Origin: Alloascoidea africana
Taxonomy: Eukaryota; Ascomycota; Alloascoideomycetes; Alloascoideales; Alloascoideaceae
Direction: 5' to 3'
Length of the DNA stretch: 64,000 bases
Assembly (NCBI GenBank): GCA_030581615.1
Contig: JAKTTT010000018.1
Location: forward strand, 310,001-374,000
This document shows, piece after piece, positions 52,055-61,181 of the stretch. Each line of letters begins with the position of its first letter. Position 1 is the stretch's first letter. The notes under the pieces are model-generated. The model ran no database searches and was not told the origin of the DNA. It saw only the letters and a list, made by a program, of their open reading frames with translations. Made by a program: the position numbers and the translations under genes.

Positions 52055-52528
52055 TGAGACTACCCATACATGAAAGTGTTGTCAAAGTAATACACCTTCT
52101 TGCTTACATTTCAGGAGTATCTTTAGGCACACTATGTGTAATTCTCATACCGATACGACACGCTGAAACACTTTTCAAGATTTTTGGATAAAGCAAACAT
52201 ACAAATGGAAACAAAACAAAAAAGAAAGAGCAATTGATGTAAAAAGTAATAGTAGTAATAGCTTGAACAAATGAACCAAAAAATATCAAAAACTGCTAAG
52301 GAGCACTATATGTCAAAAAAAACAAGAAAAAAAACAGTAAATAGTAACAAAGCACAAACATATGAGAGAAACAAAAAAGTAACAAAACATTTTTCAAAAT
52401 CTATCAAAAAGGGTGATAATTGATGAATAAATCATCCATGCTGTAGTTACAACACCAAGTAAATGAGCGAGTGAATGAGGGATGCTTTCCTTCTTATACA
52501 CATACACAACCAATGATAATTCACGTTG
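52055..52528. other. Spacer STE20/ATG14
   Basis: STE20 3' flank and ATG14 upstream region, AT-rich. No gene. Confidence 0.5.
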
Positions 52529-54139
52529 TCATATTTGATTTTGATTTTGACTTCTAACCACTTTAACCAAAGGTGCCAATGAACTTACAGGATCCGCCTC
52601 TTTTATGAAAATGTGTCCTAACAATTCACCAGCACCGCATCTTTCCTCGGGTTTCACCGTAAGCATCAATTGTAAAAATTGGGTAAATTCGGGACTTAAT
52701 GCTTCAGGTTCTTTCAATTCCGGTGTACCATTAGTTGCAATTAGATAAAGTGCTCTTAAAGGGGTTTCATTAAGATAAGGAGGTTCTCCTTCAATCATCT
52801 CAATAGTCATAATTCCCAAACTCCAAATGTCGATTTTAGGACCATATGCTTTCCGAGAAACAACTTCCGGAGCCATCCAATAAGGAGTCCCCACCATTGT
52901 TGTTCTTTTAACACTTTGTTCGTTGATTTGTGCACAAAATCCAAAATCCGTAAGTTTTATATCACCGTTTAAAGACAACAATATGTTATCTGATTTGATA
53001 TCTCTGTGAATGATTCCTTGAGAATGTAAAAATTGTAAACCAAGTAGAGTCTCTCTACAAACGGCTCCAATTTGATGTTCTGTCATAATACTGTGCGTTA
53101 CAACAACAGTTAGAGAACCTCCTTCCATGTATTCCATAACCACCCACAATTCCCCCCTGTGCAAATAACTATCGATAAAATTCACAATATTTGGATGCTG
53201 ATTCTCCTTCATAACCAAAATCTCATTAATAATAAGTTCTTTCTTTGGTTGTTGTTCCAAATTCATCTGTTTGATGGCAACTGGTTTGCGCTTGTCCTCT
53301 CTATAGGCGGTGAAAACTCCTCCTGATGCACCTTGTCCCACTTTTGTGAAATGACTGTATAATTTAGTAGGATCACCAGGAGTACAAATATTGGCCAATT
53401 TCGCATAAATCATCGCATCATGTTTCCGTTTTTCTTCGCGTTTCTTTGCAGATGCCAGAGCAGCAGCTTTCGGATCACGGAGATTTTTCGAAGGAACTGC
53501 GGGTTTGGCACCACCGGCGTGGGCCTTTGGTGTAGCCACTGTGCCTCCAACTTTACCATTTGTGAGTTTCTGTAATGCCAACAATTCCTTCGGGTCGATT
53601 GATTGTTGATGGTTATCTTTAACTTTAGCAGGATTGTTGTTGAATTTATCTTCATTTTTCAGTTTTGGTGTGGCCAGTTTGGGAGGAACCATCAATTTGC
53701 TTCTATCCAGATGTGAATGGTTACGTTGGATATCAACTGCAGGTGCCACTTTTTGTTGTTCCAAAAACTGTTGTGGCTGTGATTGTGATTGTGATTGTGG
53801 TTGTTGAGGCTGTGGTTGTGGCTGGACTTGCTGTTGAGGTGGTTTCGGTGCAGTTCGTTTCGCGGAAAAGTGCCGTGAAACGTCCGTATTCGAAGCCTTT
53901 GGAGTAACTGATTTGTGTCCATATCTACTCGGCTGTGGAGCTGGAATAGGAGGTGGAGCTCTATGTTGTTGCTGTTGCTGTTGCTGCAGTGACTGCTGCT
54001 GTTGATTTTGTTTAATCGAATTGCTTCTAAATGTTTGGTTTGCTGGAGGTCTAGGTGGAGGTCTTGAAGGAATGTATTGTTTATCCGGTTCACCGTTTTC
54101 TGATCGCGATTGTTGATGTTGTTGTTGTTGTTGCTGTTG

Positions 54140-54170
<31 letters not shown>

Positions 54171-55945
54171 TGTTGTTGTGGTTGTTGATGTTGTGATGGT
54201 TGTCTTTGAATCTCTCTTGGTTGAGAAATTTCCTCTTCGGATATCCGTTTTGGAGATTCACTCTCGGAGCTACTATTTGAAAGCATTTGATTCAACTTCA
54301 TCGTCGGATTACTGAATTTTTTCCACATACGGTCTTCCGGACTTTTATTAGCCTGATCTTTGTAAAAATTGACGATATCAATGACGGCTTGAGGATGTTG
54401 TTGTTGTTCAATTTTGGAAATACCACTTACAGAAAGCAGTTTTTCCCATTCTTCTGGTAAACCTGTATATTCACCTGTACTGTTATCTATTCCAACATGT
54501 TGCAAATGAACAGCATTAAAAGGTCCTGATATTTTTCCCCCAGAAACTTCTCTAACAAGACTGGAGGAACTTGAAGTGGCACTGTTGCCATTCAAAGTTT
54601 TGAAAAAAGCTTTGGAAGAAGAACTTGGCGAATTTTCGATACTTGTGGTACCATTGTTATTTGAATCATTATGGTTATAATCATTACCGTTTGAATTTGT
54701 ATTTGCAGCACTGCTACTATTACTCCTTATTTCCCTCACACTGCTGAGAACATTGTTAAAAGCACCTTTGACGCGTCTTGAACCCAGACTTTTACCCCGT
54801 ATGCGACGTAGATGGTGACGTTTTTCTTTCTCGCGTTCGTTTTCATCCAAAGGTTTGGAAGAGATGATTGTTTTCGCCTTTGGGTGGATATGGCTGAAAG
54901 AGGAGCTTTTTTGTCGCAAAAGAGAATGTTTCAGATCGGTATTAATTTTGGGAGATTGGACAGGAGAAGGGAATTTTTCCTGGTTTGGCAGTTGAGGGGT
55001 TATTTGGGAATGAGGATGGGGGGATGAAGAGGACGGAGAAGCTGGAGATGAAGGAGTCTTGTTGGAAGGGCGAGAGTTTTCAGATTCTCTAGATTGTTGG
55101 AACGTTGTGTCGATCCCTGTTTCAGGATCACTAGAAGTTGTGGTGGAGTGTAATATAGGGCTGTTGCTTATGGTTGTTGTTGTATTTGTATCTATGATAC
55201 GGTCGGCCTCTGGATCTGGCACTGACTCTGGCTCTGAGCTGTTGACATTTGGATCGTTCAAGTGTGTACCTGATTTGAAAGACTCGTTTGTGGAAGTGTT
55301 TGTAATCATTTTGGAGGAGTCTGTGTTTGAGGAGTGGGGGTCGAGGGGAATTTCAGTACTCAGGTCAGAGTCAGGCTTGAAATGTTTCTGATCTTTGGAT
55401 TCTATGGACGGTACAGACGAGTCTGGAGTGTTTTCATTTTCATTTTCTTGCTGTTGTTGTTGTTGTTGTCGTTGTTGTTGTTCCTGACCAGGAGTAGCCG
55501 TAGTGGCAGGAGCAATACTGGCGAGCAAGTTTACACCGGTGGTGGAACCAGCCAACGCAGAAGATGAAGCAATATTGGGCAAAGGCGGTGGATTGGGATC
55601 TTCATATTCGGCGTCGCCTTTTACACCGTAAACGGAGTATAAGGAGTAAGGATAGTCACTGAAACGGGAGGGATCAGGCTCGTCACTGTACACGCTGGAT
55701 TTGTCGCCGATGGAGCGAGTAGGAGAGGTCTGATCTATTGGAGACAGAGCAGCAGCGTGGAGAGTTTGCGTTGTAGTTGTTGTTGTTGTTGATGTCGTGG
55801 GCGTTGGAGCTGGAGCTGGCGTTGACGTAGACGTAGACGTAGATGTAGACGTAGACGTCGACATGGCTTCGGCGTTCTTGATACCTGGAAAATGGGCAGG
55901 CGGCCGGATCCTTTTCGACAAGGAGTGGGAGGAGCTCAAGGGCAT
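52529..55945 (-). CDS. STE20: PAK-family kinase Ste20
   Basis: A 1138-residue p21-activated kinase of the pheromone, filamentation and osmotic MAPK pathways. The first ATG is 55945; a second in-frame ATG at 55864 is equally possible. The N-terminus is low-complexity. The CRIB/PBD that binds Cdc42 is at about residue 465 ([14 protein letters not shown], followed by GLPEEW). Poly-Gln and Pro-rich stretches (PPPRPP) follow. The kinase domain is at about 865-1115: [62 protein letters not shown]. No PH domain is seen, which excludes Cla4. The C-terminal SSLAPLVKV is the Gbeta-binding motif of Ste20. Confidence 0.95.
54119..54179. repeat. CAG/CAA repeat coding poly-Gln in STE20
   Basis: About 20 consecutive Gln codons on the minus strand, with a core of about eight pure CAG (CTG on plus) triplets flanked by CAA. 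A further Gln tract lies at about 53965-53995. Confidence 0.85.
55815..55863. repeat. Repeat coding Ser-Thr at the STE20 N-terminus
   Basis: Six to seven copies of a GTAGAC hexamer (plus strand) encode alternating Ser-Thr just after the second in-frame ATG. Confidence 0.8.
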
Positions 55946-56163
55946 GGAGAGGGTTGGAAAAGGGGACAGGCGAAGGAGAGGACGTTGTACTACACTAAGG
56001 GGGAGAAGCCCAGGACAGGAGAGAGACAAGAAGCAGAGGCTAGAAGAGGATGTTTAGACTAGACTACCAGGAACTGCTCAGCTGGGCGGAATGGGCAGTC
56101 ACGTGTGGCCCAACGGGGCGTCCGGGTGTTTCGTTTCACCGCGGCACGTGCAGCCGGTCCGGC

Positions 56164-58098
56164 CTAGTACCCGAGCGGCTCGCAGTGCACGTACAGCCCG
56201 TGCGCGCCCGAGCCCCGGTGCCCCGCCCGCTCGTCGCTCAGCGCCACCGCCGCGTTGCTGACGACCCGCAGCAGCGCCCCGGGCCCACACACGCCCACGC
56301 CCGTCTCGCCCTGGGCCCGTTCCAACTGCGGGCGCAGAACCGACTCCCGCAGCGCCCGCCCCGACGGCCGCCCGCCAAAGACCCGCATCCCGGGCCCTGG
56401 CCGGGGCTCCCAAGCTGGCTTTTCGCTGCTCTCGCATTCGCACGTGAGGTGCACCCGGACCTCGACCTCCATCTGCCTGCGGGCTCGGGCCCGGGCCGCC
56501 CGCGGTGCCGCCAGCAGCTCGTCCAGATACCCGCGGAACGGGGCCAGGTCCCGCACAAACGCCACCGCGACGACGACACACAGCCGCCGCGTGATCACGT
56601 GCTCGGGCCGGCTAACGGCAGCGCGCACAATGTCGGCGGCGACGGGCAGGGTAAACGCGGCGCCCACTCCGCCGGACACGAGCACGACCGTGTCGAACTG
56701 GCGAAAGTCCCGACACCGTCCGTAGGGGCCCTCCACCACCACGGGAACCACCACGGGGACCACCGTGTCAGGTCCCGACCCGCGATCGTGAAGCGTTCGC
56801 GTGAGCCCTGCCTTGCGCCGGACACAGACTCGAAGCTCGCCGTCCGCGGGCAGCGACGCGGCCGTGAACGGGTGCGCCTGCCACGCCGCGAGGCTCGGGA
56901 ACCGCACGTAGAAGTACTGTCCGGGCCTCCATCGCAGTCCCAGCTGGCTGTGGAGGGCCTTGGGCCGGATCGTGACGGTCGTGAACTGCGAGCATGAAGA
57001 CGATGGTGAGCTCACCAGCTGGGCTTCATACCGCATCCCCCCGCGGTTCACCACAATAGCACATACCGCTCTTGCTATCCGGTCGAAAAGATAAATCCCA
57101 ATGGTCGGCATGACAATCTTCCAAGTGTACTTTGGCGTGTGCAAGACAAGCACGACTATAAATCCACAGAAGGATAAGACATGCTGAATCACAAAAAACT
57201 CGTACGCAAACTTCCGAAATGGATAGAAACTGGATACAAATATCCATGCGAGTAAAATCCAACTGGCAAGTCCATATTTTGTCTGTTTATCTGTCCGCAA
57301 CATGTGTCCTGTGAACGAACTCAATTCCCAATTTTCAATCGCAAACCCAAAGTGTAATGTCGCAGTCACGAAAACAGCTCTTGCAACCATTTTGTGGTAG
57401 TATATCAGGCGTGAGGGACTCGAACCTACCAAAAATGCCATGATCGATTGTCTACTTGAAAGCGCCACAAGTAGAGGAATCTGCCCGATTGTAATCCATG
57501 CTGCTCGGAAATGATACGTTTCGTAGTTTGATGATTTGTTAGGATTCAATCCAGAGAAGAAAACAATCAAAAGAATCACATAGTACGTTGTTGAAATCAC
57601 CAGGTTGCCCGACCGTGGGAACCATATCGTGAATCTAAACCGTTCCGATCGAGGAAACACTGTAATCTCAGGTATACAGTAATTGGAAATCTCTCGAATT
57701 GTACCCGTCCATGCATTATAAACTTTTGCTATAACTGATGAACTTTTCGCTGGCGCTTGATACTTTAACCCGAGTTTCTGCTTTTGTCTCAAGGACTCTG
57801 GATCTCCATGTTGTTGATCCTCATTCTTCTCCATTGCCAAAAACTCTTGTCGATTCCTCCGTTCAATCCGTCTTCTTACAAAAGGTATCAAAACGCTTAT
57901 CAAATTCGAAATCACAAAAAGTGCCAGTATGGACCCAATAGTACACCACCAAACCCGTCCTAAAAATCCTGCTCGTGGTACCCCATCATATCCATAATTT
58001 CCTTCTCCCTGATTCGCATAATTCTTGGGCTTGGTACCTTGACCTCCTCCTCCTTTAGGTAGACCCCCACCTGGTATTCCGGGAAGTCCGCCGCCCAT
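56164..58098 (-). CDS. Ferric/cupric reductase, FRE family
   Basis: A 644-residue plasma-membrane flavocytochrome that reduces extracellular iron or copper for uptake. A Gly-rich N-terminus precedes about seven membrane segments with paired heme His candidates (YYHKMVARAVFVTATLHFGF, VIQHVLSFCGFIVVLVLH). The FAD-binding motif is HPFTAASLP (near residue 409), the NADPH sites are VEGPYG and VLVSGGVGAAFTLP, and CGPG is near the C-terminus. The frame is intact, yet the 3' half of the gene (56164 to about 57050) is extremely GC-rich while the 5' half matches the genome. It diverges from a Ctr transporter with copper elements between them, so a copper-responsive Fre is likely. Confidence 0.92.
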   Translation of the reverse strand: MGGGLPGIPGGGLPKGGGGQGTKPKNYANQGEGNYGYDGVPRAGFLGRVWWCTIGSILALFVISNLISVLIPFVRRRIERRNRQEFLAMEKNEDQQHGDPESLRQKQKLGLKYQAPAKSSSVIAKVYNAWTGTIREISNYCIPEITVFPRSERFRFTIWFPRSGNLVISTTYYVILLIVFFSGLNPNKSSNYETYHFRAAWITIGQIPLLVALSSRQSIMAFLVGSSPSRLIYYHKMVARAVFVTATLHFGFAIENWELSSFTGHMLRTDKQTKYGLASWILLAWIFVSSFYPFRKFAYEFFVIQHVLSFCGFIVVLVLHTPKYTWKIVMPTIGIYLFDRIARAVCAIVVNRGGMRYEAQLVSSPSSSCSQFTTVTIRPKALHSQLGLRWRPGQYFYVRFPSLAAWQAHPFTAASLPADGELRVCVRRKAGLTRTLHDRGSGPDTVVPVVVPVVVEGPYGRCRDFRQFDTVVLVSGGVGAAFTLPVAADIVRAAVSRPEHVITRRLCVVVAVAFVRDLAPFRGYLDELLAAPRAARARARRQMEVEVRVHLTCECESSEKPAWEPRPGPGMRVFGGRPSGRALRESVLRPQLERAQGETGVGVCGPGALLRVVSNAAVALSDERAGHRGSGAHGLYVHCEPLGY

Positions 58099-58318
58099 AG
58101 TATGTTGTTAACCAATACTCTCTAGGCTAGGGTGTGTAGTTAAAGCGCACAAGAAGAAAGCTTTGTGCTCTTTCAGCCTGGGTTTACAAGAGACTCAGAA
58201 TCAGAATCAGAATCAGAGAATGAGAGTAGAGATCTTTAGATCGCTTTGTAGGATTTGCAATCATTTTTTTTGTTCAATAGCTCTGGTCCGTGGCATAGCA
58301 TAAATTGTAAAAGCTTAC

Positions 58319-58347
58319 TTTGCGCACACACACACCCCATGAGCAAA
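58319..58347. promoter_or_regulatory. Pair of inverted Mac1-type copper response elements
   Basis: TTTGCGCA (58319-58326, plus) and TGAGCAAA (58340-58347, the complement of TTTGCTCA) both match the yeast Mac1 CuRE TTTGC(T/G)C(A/G). They lie 13 bp apart in opposite orientation, midway between the divergent reductase and Ctr genes. A near match, TTTGCGCC, follows at 58391-58398. In S. cerevisiae, paired CuREs drive CTR1 and FRE1 under copper starvation. Confidence 0.6.
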
Positions 58348-58608
58348 TATCAATTACCTAAATGAAAAACATGCACACACTGTTTTTTTTTTTTGCGCCC
58401 ATACGGCTTAAAACCAAAAACCAAAACCGAAAACCCAAGTAAAAAGGTAAAAGAATGATGAAAATGGGGGAGAAAAATGGCTCACCTCGTTGATCAACAC
58501 TGAACTAAAAATCTCAAAAACTTGGAACCAACCAGGCGGTGTATTTTTAGTCTTCTTCCATGCCTTCTTCCTTTTGATCTCAATCTTTCAATCTCTCAAT
58601 CTCTAGCA

Positions 58609-59283
58609 ATGGATCATTCACACATGGACGGCATGGACGGCATGGACATGGGATCCGACACCATGTCCATGATAATGGTCTTCCACAATTCTTATAAAGA
58701 TCAACTGTTTTCAAATGCTTGGAGTCCAGATTCAAAGGGCCATTACGCCGGAACATGTATCTTTCTCATTGTTTTGGGAATCATTTATAGAGGTTTATAC
58801 GTTATCCAATTCAAATTGGGCCGATACATCGTTAAACGAAACCGGAAACTGGCCCAAAATTTAAAAGTTGCCCCGGATGATGATTGTTACAACAACTCTA
58901 CTGCATTTGATACCGATGATTATGATGAGAATGAAAATGAGAATCAAGAGTTGCAAGGATCGCCTCATATCAGTTCCCCTGATGATCGCCTTGTGAGTCC
59001 GAATCAAAGAAGGAAAGAGACTCCTTCATATCTGACAAGCGATGAAAACAATTCAAATGGAAATGCAAACACAGACAGACAAACAAATTGTGTGAACTAT
59101 GATGACCAATTACACCCTTGGCGGGTATCGGTAGACATCCCGAGAGCCCTCGTCCAGTTGCTTGTCTCCGGTGTGAGCTACTTGCTCATGATTGCCGTCA
59201 TGACATGTAACGTTGGCTATTTCTGTAGTGTTCTTGGAGGTATATTCATAGGCGAGCTGTTTTTGGCCAGGTATTCGTACTGA
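58609..59283 (+). CDS. Ctr-family high-affinity copper transporter
   Basis: A 224-residue trimeric Cu(I) channel protein from the ATG at 58609. The Met/His-rich N-terminus (MDHSHMDGMDGMDMG, then MSMIMVFH) carries MxM-type copper-binding motifs. Three membrane segments follow: one around TCIFLIVLGIIYRGLYVI, and two at the C-terminus with the family MxxxM (MIAVM) and GxxxG (GGIFIG) motifs. The cytosolic loop of about 100 residues is acidic and Asn-rich. The protein ends soon after the third segment. It pairs functionally with the divergent reductase, which would supply Cu(I). Whether it is plasma-membrane or vacuolar (Ctr2-like) cannot be told. Confidence 0.9.
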   Translation: MDHSHMDGMDGMDMGSDTMSMIMVFHNSYKDQLFSNAWSPDSKGHYAGTCIFLIVLGIIYRGLYVIQFKLGRYIVKRNRKLAQNLKVAPDDDCYNNSTAFDTDDYDENENENQELQGSPHISSPDDRLVSPNQRRKETPSYLTSDENNSNGNANTDRQTNCVNYDDQLHPWRVSVDIPRALVQLLVSGVSYLLMIAVMTCNVGYFCSVLGGIFIGELFLARYSY

Positions 59284-59376
59284 AACACCAAACATCAACT
59301 ATAGTTCATAATTTTCCACGTGCAGTGTAACATAACTTTTCTACTTTCCTTCTCCACAACAATCAACCGTCTCCAA

Positions 59377-61017
59377 ATGCTCTTCTCCGTAGGCTCAAGG
59401 GTCTCGTTCCATGGAGACTTGGGAACTGTACGGTACGTGGGTCCGGTTCCTGCTTGGCCCGGCATCACGGCTTACGGGATTGAATGGGATAATGCTACAC
59501 GCGGTAAACACTCTGGTACTTATAAAGGTGTCTCCTATTTTACATGTCTGTGTATTTCTTTCCCCCACCCCTTCAAATAACACGAGCCTGTTTCTAATAT
59601 CCAATGTGAATTGTATATAGGCCGAATTCCAAACTCGGGATCCTTTGTGAAAAGCACAGCGAATTTTGATTCCAGGATATCAATAATGGAAGCTGTTCAC
59701 AAACAATACGGTGAAAATGCACAGGTCCATGATCCAAAAGACGAGATTGTGTTTGGTACCAAACAAGTCCAGACCCTTGGATTTGATAAATTATCCGAGA
59801 TTCAATCGCATTATGATCAACTTGAAGTAATCTCCTTGAGCCGAATGTGTGTTTTCACTTCCTCCTCGGATTCTTTGGCCCAGCACATTGGATCCGTCCA
59901 GGATTTTGATCTCTCGTTTAATCTTTTTGAAGATCTTGGAGCTTTGATAGAGATTATTAGAGATCTTCCTTTGCTCTCCACATTTGACATAAAGTATGTT
60001 TTCTCAAAAAAAGTTACAATTGCAATTGATTTACTAACATGTAACAGTGGGAATCGGTTCATAGATGTTGAAGAATCAGCACTGAATATCAAACCCATCA
60101 ACCGGATAACTACGCTATCTATGGCAACCACATTGGTGAACAGCTCACATCTTGCTCTTGTCGCCAGAGCCTTCCCTAACGTTATCGAGCTGGCTCTGAC
60201 TTCAAACCAGTTGAAAAATGCGGATCTGTGTAATGACTTTCTGCTACTTCAAAGCCTTGTGGACCTGGACCTCAGCTTCAACAGCCTTGAGGAGTTCCCC
60301 TGGATCCTGGCCTCTCTGCCACATTTACACACTCTTAATCTCGCTTCAAACATGATCAAAGACATTATTGTTGAATCAGGAATCCAACAACAGCCTTTGA
60401 CAAACCTCGAAACTCTCGATTTACGCGATAACCTTATATCAAAATGGCAAACTATAGACCAGTTAAGCCAGTTGCTTCCAAACGTCAAAGAACTAAGGAT
60501 AAACAGAAACCCATTATTCGACAATATGGACGTTACTGATATCCCATTCTATCTCCTCGGTAGATGGCCAAATATAACATTACTCAACGGTACAGCAATT
60601 TCGGAAAAAGAACGAGCAAATGCAGAGATTTACTTCATGTCCAAAGTAGCGTCCGGTAAAATCGATTATGATAAATCACTTGCAAGATGGACCCAACTCG
60701 TACAAAAATACGGACCCCCAGCAAACTCAAATCAACCCCAAACAACCACTCTAACCTCTAAACTAATCAACTTGAGGTTACAATACCAAAATTTGGAAAA
60801 ATCGGGCAAGTTTTTGAAAACCAGCACTGTTCAAAAATTTAGAGCCTCCGTTGCAAGACTGTTCAAAATATCACCATTGGGTATCAACCTTTACATAAGT
60901 ACCCAGTCAGTGGACGGAGGCACAATAAGACAACTACTTCAAGATGATTTTAAACCACTGAGCTTTTATGGAGTAGCAAATGGGCATGTGATAGAGGTTG
61001 TGGCGGGTAACACATAG
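59377..61017 (+). CDS. PAC2: Tubulin-folding cofactor E
   Basis: Alpha-tubulin chaperone (TBCE/Pac2). I reconstruct three exons: 59377-59545, 59621-59993 and 60048-61017, giving 503 residues. The CAP-Gly domain (residues 1-70) includes WPGITAYGIEWD and RGKHSGT and continues across the first junction as SYFTCRIPNSGSF, as in Pac2 (HYFDVQIPNSGSF). That junction needs an unusual GTCTGT donor. The second intron (54 bp; GTATGT, TACTAAC, CAG) has no stop and a length divisible by three, so it reads through; removing it restores the leucine-rich-repeat motif FDINGNRF. LRRs fill the middle (LVDLDLSFNSL, LHTLNLASNMI, LETLDLRDNLI), and the C-terminus is ubiquitin-like (GINLYISTQ). Confidence 0.93.
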
Positions 61018-61181
61018 ATAGTTAGCATAGAGCGAACGCACTTACGTAAACCATTATATCATCAGCTTTTCGCTTTTTGATATCTTTTGCTGTCCTCGAG
61101 GGAGTGCAGGGTAACGGATGAAAAACCAAGACCCACGCACGCAAATTTTCAACTCTCCTTTTACTGCCAGCTAAATCAAAA

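Noticed and set aside
56050-56997. Open plus-strand frame of 315 codons
   Set aside because: It is antisense to the GC-rich half of the reductase; GC-rich codons leave few stops. It shows no recognisable motif and mirrors the real gene.
57416-57426. Perfect Pol III B-box (GGTTCGAGTCC) on the minus strand, tRNA-like
   Set aside because: It lies in the conserved coding part of the reductase (SSPSR stretch); the T-stem does not pair and no matching acceptor stem or anticodon arm was found.
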